A stretch of 64,000 nucleotides of DNA from assembly GCA_031181345.1 (NCBI GenBank), contig JAPSLC010000007.1, forward strand, positions 62,001 through 126,000, given 5' to 3'. Below are positions 45,141 through 52,684 of this stretch, piece by piece; position 1 is the first letter of the stretch; every line of letters begins with the position of its first letter. Below the pieces are notes generated by a model, which saw nothing but the letters and a program-made list of their open reading frames with translations, did not search any database and was not told the origin of the DNA. The stretch is from Cupriavidus sp. (GTDB lineage: Bacteria > Pseudomonadota > Gammaproteobacteria > Burkholderiales > Burkholderiaceae). A program made the translations under genes and the position numbers.

Positions 45141-45938
45141 ATGACGACCACGTTGCCCGCGCTGATTGCCAGTCTGTTGCCGGTCCTGTCACCGGCCACG
45201 TCGTTGCTGCCGGCCGTGCCGCTGTCCGAGTACGGGTGGATGGGCGCGACGATCTTTGCGGGGGCCTGCCTGCAGGGCGTCGGCGGCATCGGTTTCGCGA
45301 TGCTGGCGGCGCCACTGGCCGCGATGTTCTTTCCGCAACTGGTGCCTGGGCCGCTGCTGACGATGGGTGGTTGTCTGTCGCTGCTGGCGGCGCTGCGGGA
45401 GCGCGAAGCGATCGCCTGGCGGCTGACGGGCACGGCGCTGTTCGGTCGTGCTGTCGGCGGCCTGATCGGCGTGCTCGCCATTGCGTGGCTGCGACCGCAG
45501 TGGCTCGCCGTGACGTTCTCGCTATCGATCCTGTTGGCGGTGGCGCTCAGCGCCTTCGGTTGGCGAGTGCGGCCGTCGGCCGGCAACCTCGCCATCGCCG
45601 GCACCGCGTCCGGCTTCATGGCGACGCTGACGTCGGCGGGCGCGCCGCCCTTCGCCATCGTGATGCAGCACATGACCCCGGCGGCGATGCGCGCGACCGT
45701 CGGCTGCATCCTGGGCGGCGGGGCGGTGTTGTCGCTGGCGATGCTCGCCGGCGCCGGACGCTTCGGTATCGCCGACCTGACGCTGAGCGCGCTGCTCGCG
45801 CCATTCCTGCTCGCCGGCTTTGCGGTATCGAGCCGGCTCAAGACACGCGTCTCGGCCGTGGCCGTGCGCCGGCTGCTGCTGGCCCTGTGCGCGGCGGGCG
45901 CGATCGGCGTGCTGGTGCGGCTGGCGTTGCAGGCTTGA
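45141..45938 (+). CDS. TauE/SafE family (TSUP) membrane permease
   Basis: The 265-residue protein has eight or so spans; GATIFAGACLQGVGGIGFAMLAAPL and the second-half repeat ASGFMATLTSAGAPPFAIVMQHM are the TauE/SafE internal duplication. Known members export sulfite or sulfoacetate, or move other organic anions. It is divergent from the permease gene and lies 55 bases before the cyclodeaminase-like gene. A GTATAC at 45044-45049 lies within a possible -10 (TATACT). Confidence 0.85.
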   Translation: MTTTLPALIASLLPVLSPATSLLPAVPLSEYGWMGATIFAGACLQGVGGIGFAMLAAPLAAMFFPQLVPGPLLTMGGCLSLLAALREREAIAWRLTGTALFGRAVGGLIGVLAIAWLRPQWLAVTFSLSILLAVALSAFGWRVRPSAGNLAIAGTASGFMATLTSAGAPPFAIVMQHMTPAAMRATVGCILGGGAVLSLAMLAGAGRFGIADLTLSALLAPFLLAGFAVSSRLKTRVSAVAVRRLLLALCAAGAIGVLVRLALQA

Positions 45939-45993
45939 GCCGCGCAGCCCTTCTGGCCCGCATTTCCCTCCATCACCCATCGCAGGAGACCCG

Positions 45994-46911
45994 ATGCAGC
46001 ACATCACAGACGAAATGGTCGACCGCCACGTCGCGCCGGAAGACGTACAGCACATCATGCTGGAGGCCTTTCGCAGCTTCGGGCAAGGCGGCGCAACCAT
46101 GCAGCAGCGCATTCGCACCGAGGCCGGCGGCGTCAAGCTGTCGACGCTGGGTGCGGTGATACCGGAGCAAGGGGTGGCCGGCGCCAAGGTCTACACCACC
46201 ATCGACGGGCAGTTTTCCTTCGTGATCCTGCTGTTCTCCACCGAGGACGGGCGCCCGCTCGCCTCGTTCGATGCGGGCGCGATCACGCGTCTGCGCACCG
46301 CGGCCTGCACGGTGGTGGCGGCGCGCCATCTGGCGCGGCCTGATGCCCGCACGCTGGCGTTGTTCGGCGCCGGCACGCAGGGCGCGGCTCATGCGAGGCA
46401 GTTGAGCGCGGCGCTGCCGCTCGAACGCATCCTGCTGTGCGACCCGTACGCGCCGGCCGATATGCCCGAGCGCCTGAGCCAGAGCTGCGGCATCCCCGTG
46501 ATTCCTTCCGAGGCCGAGGCCGCGGTCAGGGAGGCCGACGTCGTCGTGACGGCTTCGCGCTCGACTACACCGCTGTTTTCCGGCGCGGCGATCAAGCCCG
46601 GGGCGTTCGTGGCGGCGATCGGGTCGAGCCTGCCGCATACGCGCGAACTCGACGACGTGGCGCTGTCGCGCGCGTCCGCCGTGGTCGTCGAATGGAAGCC
46701 GCAGTCCACGCGCGAAGCGGGGGACATCGTGTTGGCCGGGCAGGGCGTATTGCCCGAGTCGAAGCTGATCGAGCTCGCCGATGTCGTGCTGGACCGCGCC
46801 CAGCCGCGGCGCTGCGATGACGACATCGTCATCTACAAGTCCGTCGGCGTCGGCCTGGAGGACGTAGCGCTGGCGGGGCTGGCGTGGCGACGGCTGCAGG
46901 CAGCGCGGTGA
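45994..46911 (+). CDS. Ornithine cyclodeaminase/mu-crystallin family protein
   Basis: The 305-residue protein has the family core: VKLSTLGAVIPEQGVAGAKVYTTIDG, FVILLFSTEDGRPLASFDAGAITRLRTAACTVVAARHLA, the dinucleotide loop LALFGAGTQGAAHARQL and GAFVAAIGSSLPHTRELDD. Members include ornithine cyclodeaminases, 1-pyrroline-2-carboxylate and ketimine reductases, so an NAD(P)-linked step on an imine or amino acid is likely. GCAGGAGAC gives a strong start at 45994. It suggests a nitrogen-containing intermediate in this locus. Confidence 0.88.
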   Translation: MQHITDEMVDRHVAPEDVQHIMLEAFRSFGQGGATMQQRIRTEAGGVKLSTLGAVIPEQGVAGAKVYTTIDGQFSFVILLFSTEDGRPLASFDAGAITRLRTAACTVVAARHLARPDARTLALFGAGTQGAAHARQLSAALPLERILLCDPYAPADMPERLSQSCGIPVIPSEAEAAVREADVVVTASRSTTPLFSGAAIKPGAFVAAIGSSLPHTRELDDVALSRASAVVVEWKPQSTREAGDIVLAGQGVLPESKLIELADVVLDRAQPRRCDDDIVIYKSVGVGLEDVALAGLAWRRLQAAR

Positions 46912-46917
46912 CCCCAT

Positions 46918-46996
46918 TAAGCCGCTGGGTCCCCGCTTACGCGGGGACGACGCGGTGAGTGTTCTGTTCGTCCCCGCGAACGCGGGGACCCAGTGA
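46918..46996. repeat. REP-like inverted repeat pair (GGGTCCCCGC element)
   Basis: Two palindromic copies face each other: CTGGGTCCCCGC-TTAC-GCGGGGACGAC on the left and GTCCCCGC-GAAC-GCGGGGACCCAG on the right, separated by about 27 bases. Together they form a larger inverted repeat. A third copy is at 62108-62131. This class of small dispersed palindrome is common in betaproteobacteria. Confidence 0.7.
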
Positions 46997-47066
46997 CTTG
47001 CTCCCACGACCGGTTACTCGACGCCAACACCAAGGTAAACCCCGACGAATAAAACGCCGCAGGCCC

Positions 47067-47098
47067 TTGTCCGTCCGGCCTATGTGTATATAGTATAC
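47067..47098 (+). promoter_or_regulatory. Regulated promoter of the diiron oxidase operon
   Basis: -35 TTGTCC (47067-47072), 16-base spacer, -10 TATAGT (47089-47094). The 11-mer ATATAGTATAC (47088-47098), identical to those at 44861 and 52580, covers the -10. Confidence 0.65.
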
Positions 47099-47164
47099 AA
47101 ACATCGAGCGACCCAACCGCCCGACCCACCCCATTCCGAACCGTCAGCCAACAAGGAGCCCCAC

Positions 47165-47896
47165 ATGGCCGAACTGATGAACCGAGAAGAATTCCGCGCC
47201 GCGCTGGAAGAAGCGATCAAGGGCAAAAGCGCCAACCAGGCGCCTTTCAGCAAGGCCTGGGCCACCGGCAAGCTCAGCCGCGCCCATCTCGCCCGCTGGG
47301 CCGAGAACCACTATCACTATGTAGGGCCGTTTGCCGACTACCTCGGCTATATCTATGCCCGCATGCCGGATCGGTATACCGAGGCCAAGGATTTCCTGCT
47401 GGCCAATATGTACGAAGAGGAGATCGGCGGCGATCGCCACACCGATCTGCTGATCCGCTTCGCCGAGGCGTGCGGCACCACGCGCGAGCGCGTGATCGAT
47501 CCCGACAACATGTCGCCCACCACGCGCGGGCTGCAGGCCTGGTGCTATTCGGTGGCGATGCGCGAGGACCCGATCGTCGCGGTGGCCGGCCTGGTGGTCG
47601 GGCTGGAGTCCCAGGTGCCGTCGATCTACCGCAAGCAGACGCCCACGCTGCGCGAGAAGTACCAGTTCACCGACGAGGAGGTCGAGTTCTTCGATCTGCA
47701 TATCGTCTCGGACGAGATCCACGGCGAACGCGGCTACCAGATCGTGCTCGAGCACGCCAACACGCCCGAGCTGCAGCAGCGCTGCCTGAAGATCTGCGAG
47801 ATCGGCGCGCAGATGCGGCTGCTCTATACGACCGCGCTGTACTACGACTATGTCGCGCACGAGCTGCCGCTGCCCGAACTCGAGCTGGCTGCCTGA
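47165..47896 (+). CDS. Heme-oxygenase-like diiron oxidase (HDO; TenA/PqqC/CADD-like)
   Basis: The 243-residue helical protein has the complete diiron ligand pattern known from CADD-type HDOs: E85 and H92 in NMYEEEIGGDRHTDL, E148 in VGLESQ, and H179, D183 and H186 in HIVSDEIHG. Spacings (7; then 4 and 3) equal those in CADD. The N-terminal HYHYVGPFADY block is also of the TenA/PqqC fold. Such enzymes use Fe2 and O2 for C-C or C-N cleavage, N-oxygenation or desaturation. It opens an operon with aldehyde dehydrogenase, DUF336 and flavoreductase genes. The reaction is unknown; an aldehyde product would fit the next gene. Confidence 0.85.
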   Translation: MAELMNREEFRAALEEAIKGKSANQAPFSKAWATGKLSRAHLARWAENHYHYVGPFADYLGYIYARMPDRYTEAKDFLLANMYEEEIGGDRHTDLLIRFAEACGTTRERVIDPDNMSPTTRGLQAWCYSVAMREDPIVAVAGLVVGLESQVPSIYRKQTPTLREKYQFTDEEVEFFDLHIVSDEIHGERGYQIVLEHANTPELQQRCLKICEIGAQMRLLYTTALYYDYVAHELPLPELELAA

Positions 47897-47965
47897 TTCG
47901 CGCCGCGTGATTCGGCCCTCCGCGCGGTGCCTTCGCGGCGCCGCGCTTCTTCCCCTAACTGCTTG

Positions 47966-49426
47966 ATGAGCGCCGCACAGATGGAACCGTTCTACAACTA
48001 CATCGATGGCGAGTGGACCGCGTGCCAGTCCGGCCGAACCTTCGACAACATCAATCCCGCCGATACGCATGACGTGGTGGGCCGCTTCCAGGCGTCCGCC
48101 GCCGAAGACGGCCAGGCGGCGGTCGCCGCCGCCGCCGCCGCGTTCGCGGGCTGGAAGAACACGCCGATCGGCCGCCGCGCGGCCATCCTGAACCGCGCCG
48201 CGCAGCAGCTCGAAACCAATGCCGACGGCATCGCGCGCGAACTGACGCGCGAGGAAGGCAAGGCGCTGAGCCTGGCCCGCGACGAGGTCCTGCGCTCGGC
48301 GCAGACGCTGCGCTTCTATGCCGTCGAGGGCCAGACCTTCACCGGCGAATCGTTTCCGAACGACGACGGCGACATGCTGGTCTACACGCAGCGCGAGCCG
48401 CTGGGCGTGGCGACGGTGATCTCGCCGTGGAATTTCCCGATCTCGATTCCGGCACGCAAGATCGCGCCGGCGCTGATCACCGGCAATACCGTGGTGTTCA
48501 AGCCGTCGTCCGATGCGCCGCTGAGCGGCTATCGGTTGGCCGAGGCGTTGATCGACGCGGGCCTGCCCAAGGGCGTGCTGAACTTCATCACCGGCAGCGC
48601 CGCCGACGTGGGCGCCGCGATCACGCAGGCACCCGCGGTGCGCGCGATCTCGTTCACCGGTTCGACTCGCGCCGGCGAGCAGATCCATCGCTCGGTGCCG
48701 CTGACCACGCGCACGCAGATGGAGCTGGGCGGCAAGAATCCGTTGCTGGTGATGGAAGACGCCGACCTCGACCAGGCCGTGGAGCTGACGATCAAGGGCG
48801 GCTTCTCGCTCAGCGGCCAGGCGTGCACCGGCACCAGCCGCGTGCTGGTCGCCGAGGCCGTGCGCGCAGCCTATACCGAGAAGCTGCTGGCCCGCGTCAA
48901 GACGCTGAAGATCGGCAGCGGCCTGACGCCCGGCATGGACCTGGGTCCCCTGGCCACGCGCAACCAGCTCGACAACGTGCTGCGCTATATCGACATCGGC
49001 AAGTCCGAAGCGACGCTGCTGTGCGGCGGCGAGCGGCTGACCGGCCCGGATTTCGACAACGGCTTCTATGTGTCGCCGGCGGTCTTCACCGATGTCACCC
49101 AGGACATGCGCATCGCGAGAGAGGAAATCTTCGGGCCGGTGATCGCGATCATCGCGTTCAGCGACTACGCCGATGCGATCGCCAAGGCCAACGACACCGA
49201 GTACGGCCTGGCCGCGGCCATCGTCACGCGCAATCCGCGCTACATGCATCGCTTCGCCGCAGACATCGAGGCCGGTACCGTCAAGATCAACCGCACCACC
49301 ACCGGCAATCTCGTCAACGCACCGTTCGGCGGATTGAAGCGCTCCAGCACCTCGACCTTCCGTGAGTCCGGCCGCACCGGCCTCGAGTTCTATACCCAGA
49401 TCAAGACCGTCTACCGCGGCCTGTAA
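47966..49426 (+). CDS. NAD(P)-dependent aldehyde dehydrogenase
   Basis: A 486-residue ALDH with VATVISPWNFPISIPARKIAPAL, SFTGSTRAGEQIH, the active-site Glu in QMELGGKNPL and the nucleophile in SLSGQACTGTSRV. The C-terminus TFRESGRTGLEFYTQIKTVY is close to the group containing succinate-semialdehyde, ketoglutarate-semialdehyde and vanillin dehydrogenases. It would oxidise an aldehyde made by the adjacent HDO. The start at 47966 (MSAAQMEP) precedes the usual FYNYIDGEW; MEPFYN at 47981 is an alternative. Confidence 0.92.
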   Translation: MSAAQMEPFYNYIDGEWTACQSGRTFDNINPADTHDVVGRFQASAAEDGQAAVAAAAAAFAGWKNTPIGRRAAILNRAAQQLETNADGIARELTREEGKALSLARDEVLRSAQTLRFYAVEGQTFTGESFPNDDGDMLVYTQREPLGVATVISPWNFPISIPARKIAPALITGNTVVFKPSSDAPLSGYRLAEALIDAGLPKGVLNFITGSAADVGAAITQAPAVRAISFTGSTRAGEQIHRSVPLTTRTQMELGGKNPLLVMEDADLDQAVELTIKGGFSLSGQACTGTSRVLVAEAVRAAYTEKLLARVKTLKIGSGLTPGMDLGPLATRNQLDNVLRYIDIGKSEATLLCGGERLTGPDFDNGFYVSPAVFTDVTQDMRIAREEIFGPVIAIIAFSDYADAIAKANDTEYGLAAAIVTRNPRYMHRFAADIEAGTVKINRTTTGNLVNAPFGGLKRSSTSTFRESGRTGLEFYTQIKTVYRGL

Positions 49427-49469
49427 GCATCGCAGCATCGCTGCACCGCATCGACCAGGAGAACATCGC

Positions 49470-49949
49470 ATGAAACAAGCCATCAAGCTCGAACTGCGCG
49501 AAGCGCGCCATATGGTGGCCGCGGCCATCGCCAAGTCCGAGGAGATCGGCGTGCTCGAATCCATCTGCGTGGTGGACGAGGGCGGCTATCCGCTGGTGCT
49601 CGAGCGGATGGACGGCGCCCGCATCACCGGGCCGCAGATCGCGTGGAACAAGGCCTTCACCGCCGCGGGCCACAAGCGCTCGACCCATCTGTTCACCACG
49701 CCGCCGAACGGGCCGGCGCTGCCGGGCAACGAGGCCTTCGGCATCCAGTGGAGCTTCGAGGGCAAGTTTGCCGCCTTCGTCGGGGGCTTTCCGATCGTCG
49801 TCAACGAGCAGGTGATCGGCGGCATCGGCCTGAGCGGCGGCAACGGCGAACAGGACACGCAGGCGGGACTTGCCGCGCTGCAGGCCCTGCACGAGCTGCT
49901 CGCACCGCAGGACCTGAAGGTGGTGGTGCAGGCCGATATCAAGCGCTGA
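49470..49949 (+). CDS. DUF336 (GlcG/HbpS-like) protein
   Basis: The 159-residue protein has the family pattern: ARHMVAAAIAKSEEIGVLESICVVDEGGYPLVLERMDGA, then NKAFTAAGHKRST and VIGGIGLSGGNGEQDTQAGLAAL. HbpS of Streptomyces binds heme or iron; others are found in catabolic operons with no known role. AGGAG lies upstream. It lies between the ALDH and flavoreductase genes and may deliver or sense iron for the diiron oxidase; that is inference. Confidence 0.9.
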   Translation: MKQAIKLELREARHMVAAAIAKSEEIGVLESICVVDEGGYPLVLERMDGARITGPQIAWNKAFTAAGHKRSTHLFTTPPNGPALPGNEAFGIQWSFEGKFAAFVGGFPIVVNEQVIGGIGLSGGNGEQDTQAGLAALQALHELLAPQDLKVVVQADIKR

Positions 49950-50002
49950 ACCAAGCGCTGAACCCCGCCGCACGTCCTTTAACCGGCCATTCGGAACGCA
50001 CC

Positions 50003-51004
50003 ATGTCTCACCGCATCCAGATCCTCGAAACGCAGCAGGCCTTCTTCGTCGAGCGCGGCGAAACGCTGTTGCAGGCAGCGCTGAAGGCCGGCATCGCGCT
50101 GCCGCACGATTGCCAGCTGGGGGGCTGCGGCACCTGCCGGCTGAAGCTGGTCGAAGGCGAGGTTTGCTACGACGAGGAGCCGATGGGGCTGGCGCCCGAC
50201 GAGGCGGCGGCGGGATACGCGCTGGCCTGCCAGGCACAGCCGCTCGGCGATCTCTTGATCAGCACAGTGCGTGAGGATGAGGCCTGTGCCGAGCCGGTGC
50301 GGCATCGCGCGCGGATCGAAGCGGTGCGCCCGCTGACGCCCACGGTGCTGCAGGTCCGGCTGCAGGTGCCGGATCTCGATGCGGCGCTCGACTATCGGCC
50401 CGGCCAGTATCTGAAGCTCTTCACGCAAGACGGCCACGCGCGCAGCTTCTCGATGGCGTCGGTGCCGCAGGGCGGCAGCATCGAACTGCATGTCCGGCGC
50501 ATTCCGGGCGGCGCCGTCACCGACCGCATCCTGCCCGGCCTGGCGTCGGGCGATGCTGTCGAGGTCGAGCTGCCGCACGGCACCTTCTTCTATCGCGCCC
50601 GCGACTACCGCCCGCTGCTGATGGTGGCGACGGGCACCGGCATCGCACCGATCAAGGCGATTCTCGAATCGCTGATGGACGATCCCGACTGCCCGCCGGT
50701 CTCGCTGTACTGGGGCATGCGGGAAGAGGGCGATCTCTATCTGCATGAGCAGATCCAGGGCTGGGGCGAGCGCCTGTACGACTTCCGCTACGTCCCGGTG
50801 CTGTCGCGCGGCGGCGTCGACTGGCAGGGCCGCCGCGGCTATGTGCACCACGCCGCGGTCGACGATCTCGGCGATCTGTCCGAGCATGCGATCTATCTGT
50901 GCGGCTCGCCGGACATGATTCGCGACGCGCGCCAGGCCTTCCTCGATCGCGGCGCGAGCACCGGGCATATCTACGCCGACAGCTTCACGTTCCAGCGGGA
51001 CTGA
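50003..51004 (+). CDS. 2Fe-2S/FAD oxidoreductase (flavoreductase of an oxygenase)
   Basis: The 333-residue protein joins an N-terminal ferredoxin domain (C37, C42, C45 and C76 in DCQLGGCGTC and YALAC) to a ferredoxin-NAD(P) reductase domain (ARSFSMASVP for FAD, LMVATGTGIAPIKAIL for NAD, YLCGSPDMIRD at the end). This layout is that of phenol hydroxylase, AscD and similar reductases, which feed electrons to oxygenases. The obvious partner is the HDO three genes upstream. It is 53 bases behind the DUF336 gene. Confidence 0.92.
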   Translation: MSHRIQILETQQAFFVERGETLLQAALKAGIALPHDCQLGGCGTCRLKLVEGEVCYDEEPMGLAPDEAAAGYALACQAQPLGDLLISTVREDEACAEPVRHRARIEAVRPLTPTVLQVRLQVPDLDAALDYRPGQYLKLFTQDGHARSFSMASVPQGGSIELHVRRIPGGAVTDRILPGLASGDAVEVELPHGTFFYRARDYRPLLMVATGTGIAPIKAILESLMDDPDCPPVSLYWGMREEGDLYLHEQIQGWGERLYDFRYVPVLSRGGVDWQGRRGYVHHAAVDDLGDLSEHAIYLCGSPDMIRDARQAFLDRGASTGHIYADSFTFQRD

Positions 51005-51055
51005 CACCTCGGCCGCCGGCGGGGGCGGCGACCGCGCCGCTCGGTTCGGTAGCTG

Positions 51056-51061
51056 GTATAC
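51056..51061. promoter_or_regulatory. GTATAC site in the gntR promoter region
   Basis: The sequence TGGTATACAATG fits the T-N-GTATAC-N-A pattern known for FCD GntR operators and overlaps a possible -10 (TACAAT, 51059-51064), 108 bases before the gntR start. It would allow autorepression. It is much shorter than the shared 11-mer, so this is weaker evidence. Confidence 0.35.
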
Positions 51062-51168
51062 AATGGTGCCAGCCTTTTGCGTACGCTTGCACCCAGCCGG
51101 TGCTCCCGAGCCGCGCCAGGGTCCCGCCAATTCGCGCGCCGTCCAATCAGATCGCCTCGCCATCCGCC

Positions 51169-51873
51169 ATGTCCCTCCGCCCGTCCGTTTCCGCCGCGCC
51201 CGATCAGGAAGTCGTGAGCCTGGGCGCCAGCCATTCGCCGCTGTTCGCGCTGGTCACCGACAAGCTGCGCGAGCGCATCCTGAAGGGCGACTACGCGCCC
51301 GGCGAACGGCTGGTCGAGAACAAGCTGTCGGCGGAGTTGGGGGTGTCGCGCATCCCCGTGCGCGAGGCGCTGCGGGCGCTGGCGAGCGAAGGGCTGGTGC
51401 TGATCGAGCCCCGCCGCGGCGCCTCGGTGGCCAAGCTGTCGCCCGATATCGTCCGCGAGATGGTCGAGGTGCGCGCCACGCTGGAGGGCCTGAATGCCAA
51501 GCTCGCCGCGCAGCGGCGCGATCCGGCGCTGATCGCCGAGCTCGAGGCGGTGCTGCAGCAGGGCATGGAGGCCGCGGCCCAGGGCAAGGCAGACGAACTG
51601 CTGACGCTGAACTCGCGCTTTCACGAGGTACTCGGCAATATCGCGGCCAACAGCGTGCTGCAGGAAATGATGCGCTCGCTGCGTGAGCGCACCGCGGTGC
51701 TGTTCGGGCCGGCCAACACGGTCCGCGCCCGGCAGAACTGGGACGAGCACGCGCAGATCCTGCAGGCGGTCATTGCGGGCGATGCGGACCTCGCGGCCTT
51801 GCTGGCCGCGCGGCATGTCTACAGCGCGGCCAAGGCAGCCGAGCTGCCGGTGGGCGAGCCGCACGCCGCCTAA
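51169..51873 (+). CDS. GntR-family regulator, FCD subfamily
   Basis: The 234-residue protein has the N-terminal winged helix (LFALVTDKLRERILKGDYAPGERLVENKLSAELGVSRIPVREALRALASEGLVLIEPRRGASV) and an FCD effector domain with the metal-ligand residues in RFHEVLG and EHAQILQAV and the late RHVYSA. FCD regulators usually repress catabolic operons and respond to a carboxylate. Its place at the end of the HDO operon makes it the likely binder of the shared 11-mer. Confidence 0.9.
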   Translation: MSLRPSVSAAPDQEVVSLGASHSPLFALVTDKLRERILKGDYAPGERLVENKLSAELGVSRIPVREALRALASEGLVLIEPRRGASVAKLSPDIVREMVEVRATLEGLNAKLAAQRRDPALIAELEAVLQQGMEAAAQGKADELLTLNSRFHEVLGNIAANSVLQEMMRSLRERTAVLFGPANTVRARQNWDEHAQILQAVIAGDADLAALLAARHVYSAAKAAELPVGEPHAA

Positions 51874-52112
51874 GGGCCGACGCCCCTGGGCAGTCCTCCG
51901 GTCCTTTTCTTTCCCTTCTCGATTTCTCTGTCGCGACGCACCACGGTAGCTGTGTGGCATGCGGCCGTCCGCAGCGGCCTGTGGGGCCGCTGCTGCGGCG
52001 GGCCCGGCATCGTCGACGCGCACGGCTTCGGGGCACCGGGTTGCACCGTCATGGCGCAATGCACAAAATCTGTGTATACTGTCAACCGTTGTAAACGCAA
52101 TAGAGAAAGACC

Positions 52113-52304
52113 ATGACTTACCGCGACACCACCGCCCGGGCGTCGTACCTGGACACCCCGGTCGGCCAGCAACTGCTGCGCCACTACGCGTCCCGCGACG
52201 CCGTTCGTCATGCCACGCCGCTGATCCCGCTGCGGGCCGCCGACGTGCTGCGCTTCGTGCAGTGCCTGTTCGGCCGCGCGGGCTGCGGGCATCGCCCGGC
52301 ATAA
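52113..52304 (+). CDS. Small protein, 63 residues, of unknown function
   Basis: It reads MTYRDTTARASYLDTPVGQQLLRHYASRDAV and ends GRAGCGHRPA, with a helical middle. AGAGAAAGA lies before the start, and a GTATAC (52074-52079) overlaps a TATACT -10-like element 33 bases upstream. A terminator follows. The gene is thus its own unit, not a chance frame, but I cannot name a family. Confidence 0.6.
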   Translation: MTYRDTTARASYLDTPVGQQLLRHYASRDAVRHATPLIPLRAADVLRFVQCLFGRAGCGHRPA

Positions 52305-52322
52305 GCGCCAACGTACCGGCAA

Positions 52323-52370
52323 AGCGCTGCTGGCAGCGCTCGAACCGCCCTCCGGGGCGGTTTTTCTTTT
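52323..52370 (+). terminator. Tandem hairpins with rho-independent terminator
   Basis: The first hairpin is AGCGCTGC-TG-GCAGCGCT (52323-52340). The second is AACCGCCC-TCCG-GGGCGGTT (52343-52362), followed by T-rich TTTTCTTTT. It ends the 63-residue gene. Nothing else was seen between here and the amidase promoter. Confidence 0.85.
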
Positions 52371-52557
52371 GCTCCCTCCCGAGTCCGGGCATTCCGTCCG
52401 CGACGATCCCCCTTTCCCTATCCCGCGTCCAATGCGGCGCGCCGCATGGTGACGCACGTCCCGCTGGGCCGATTCTTGCGTAAAGCGCACCCGCGACGCC
52501 GCCGGCGTCCCCAAGGTGGGCCGCTGGTGCGAGGGTTTCCGCCAATGCCGGGGAGCC

Positions 52558-52590
52558 TTGGTGCGCCCTAAACTATTGCATATAGTATAC
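52558..52590 (+). promoter_or_regulatory. Regulated promoter of the amidase/MFS unit
   Basis: -35 TTGGTG (52558-52563), 17-base spacer, -10 TATAGT (52581-52586). The identical 11-mer ATATAGTATAC (52580-52590) covers the -10. Confidence 0.65.
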
Positions 52591-52684
52591 CGACACAGCA
52601 TAACGACACCTCCGCTAGAGAGGCCGGGGTGCTGCCGTCAGGGTCGCGGCATCACAACAGGAAACAACAAGAACAGGAGCCGAC

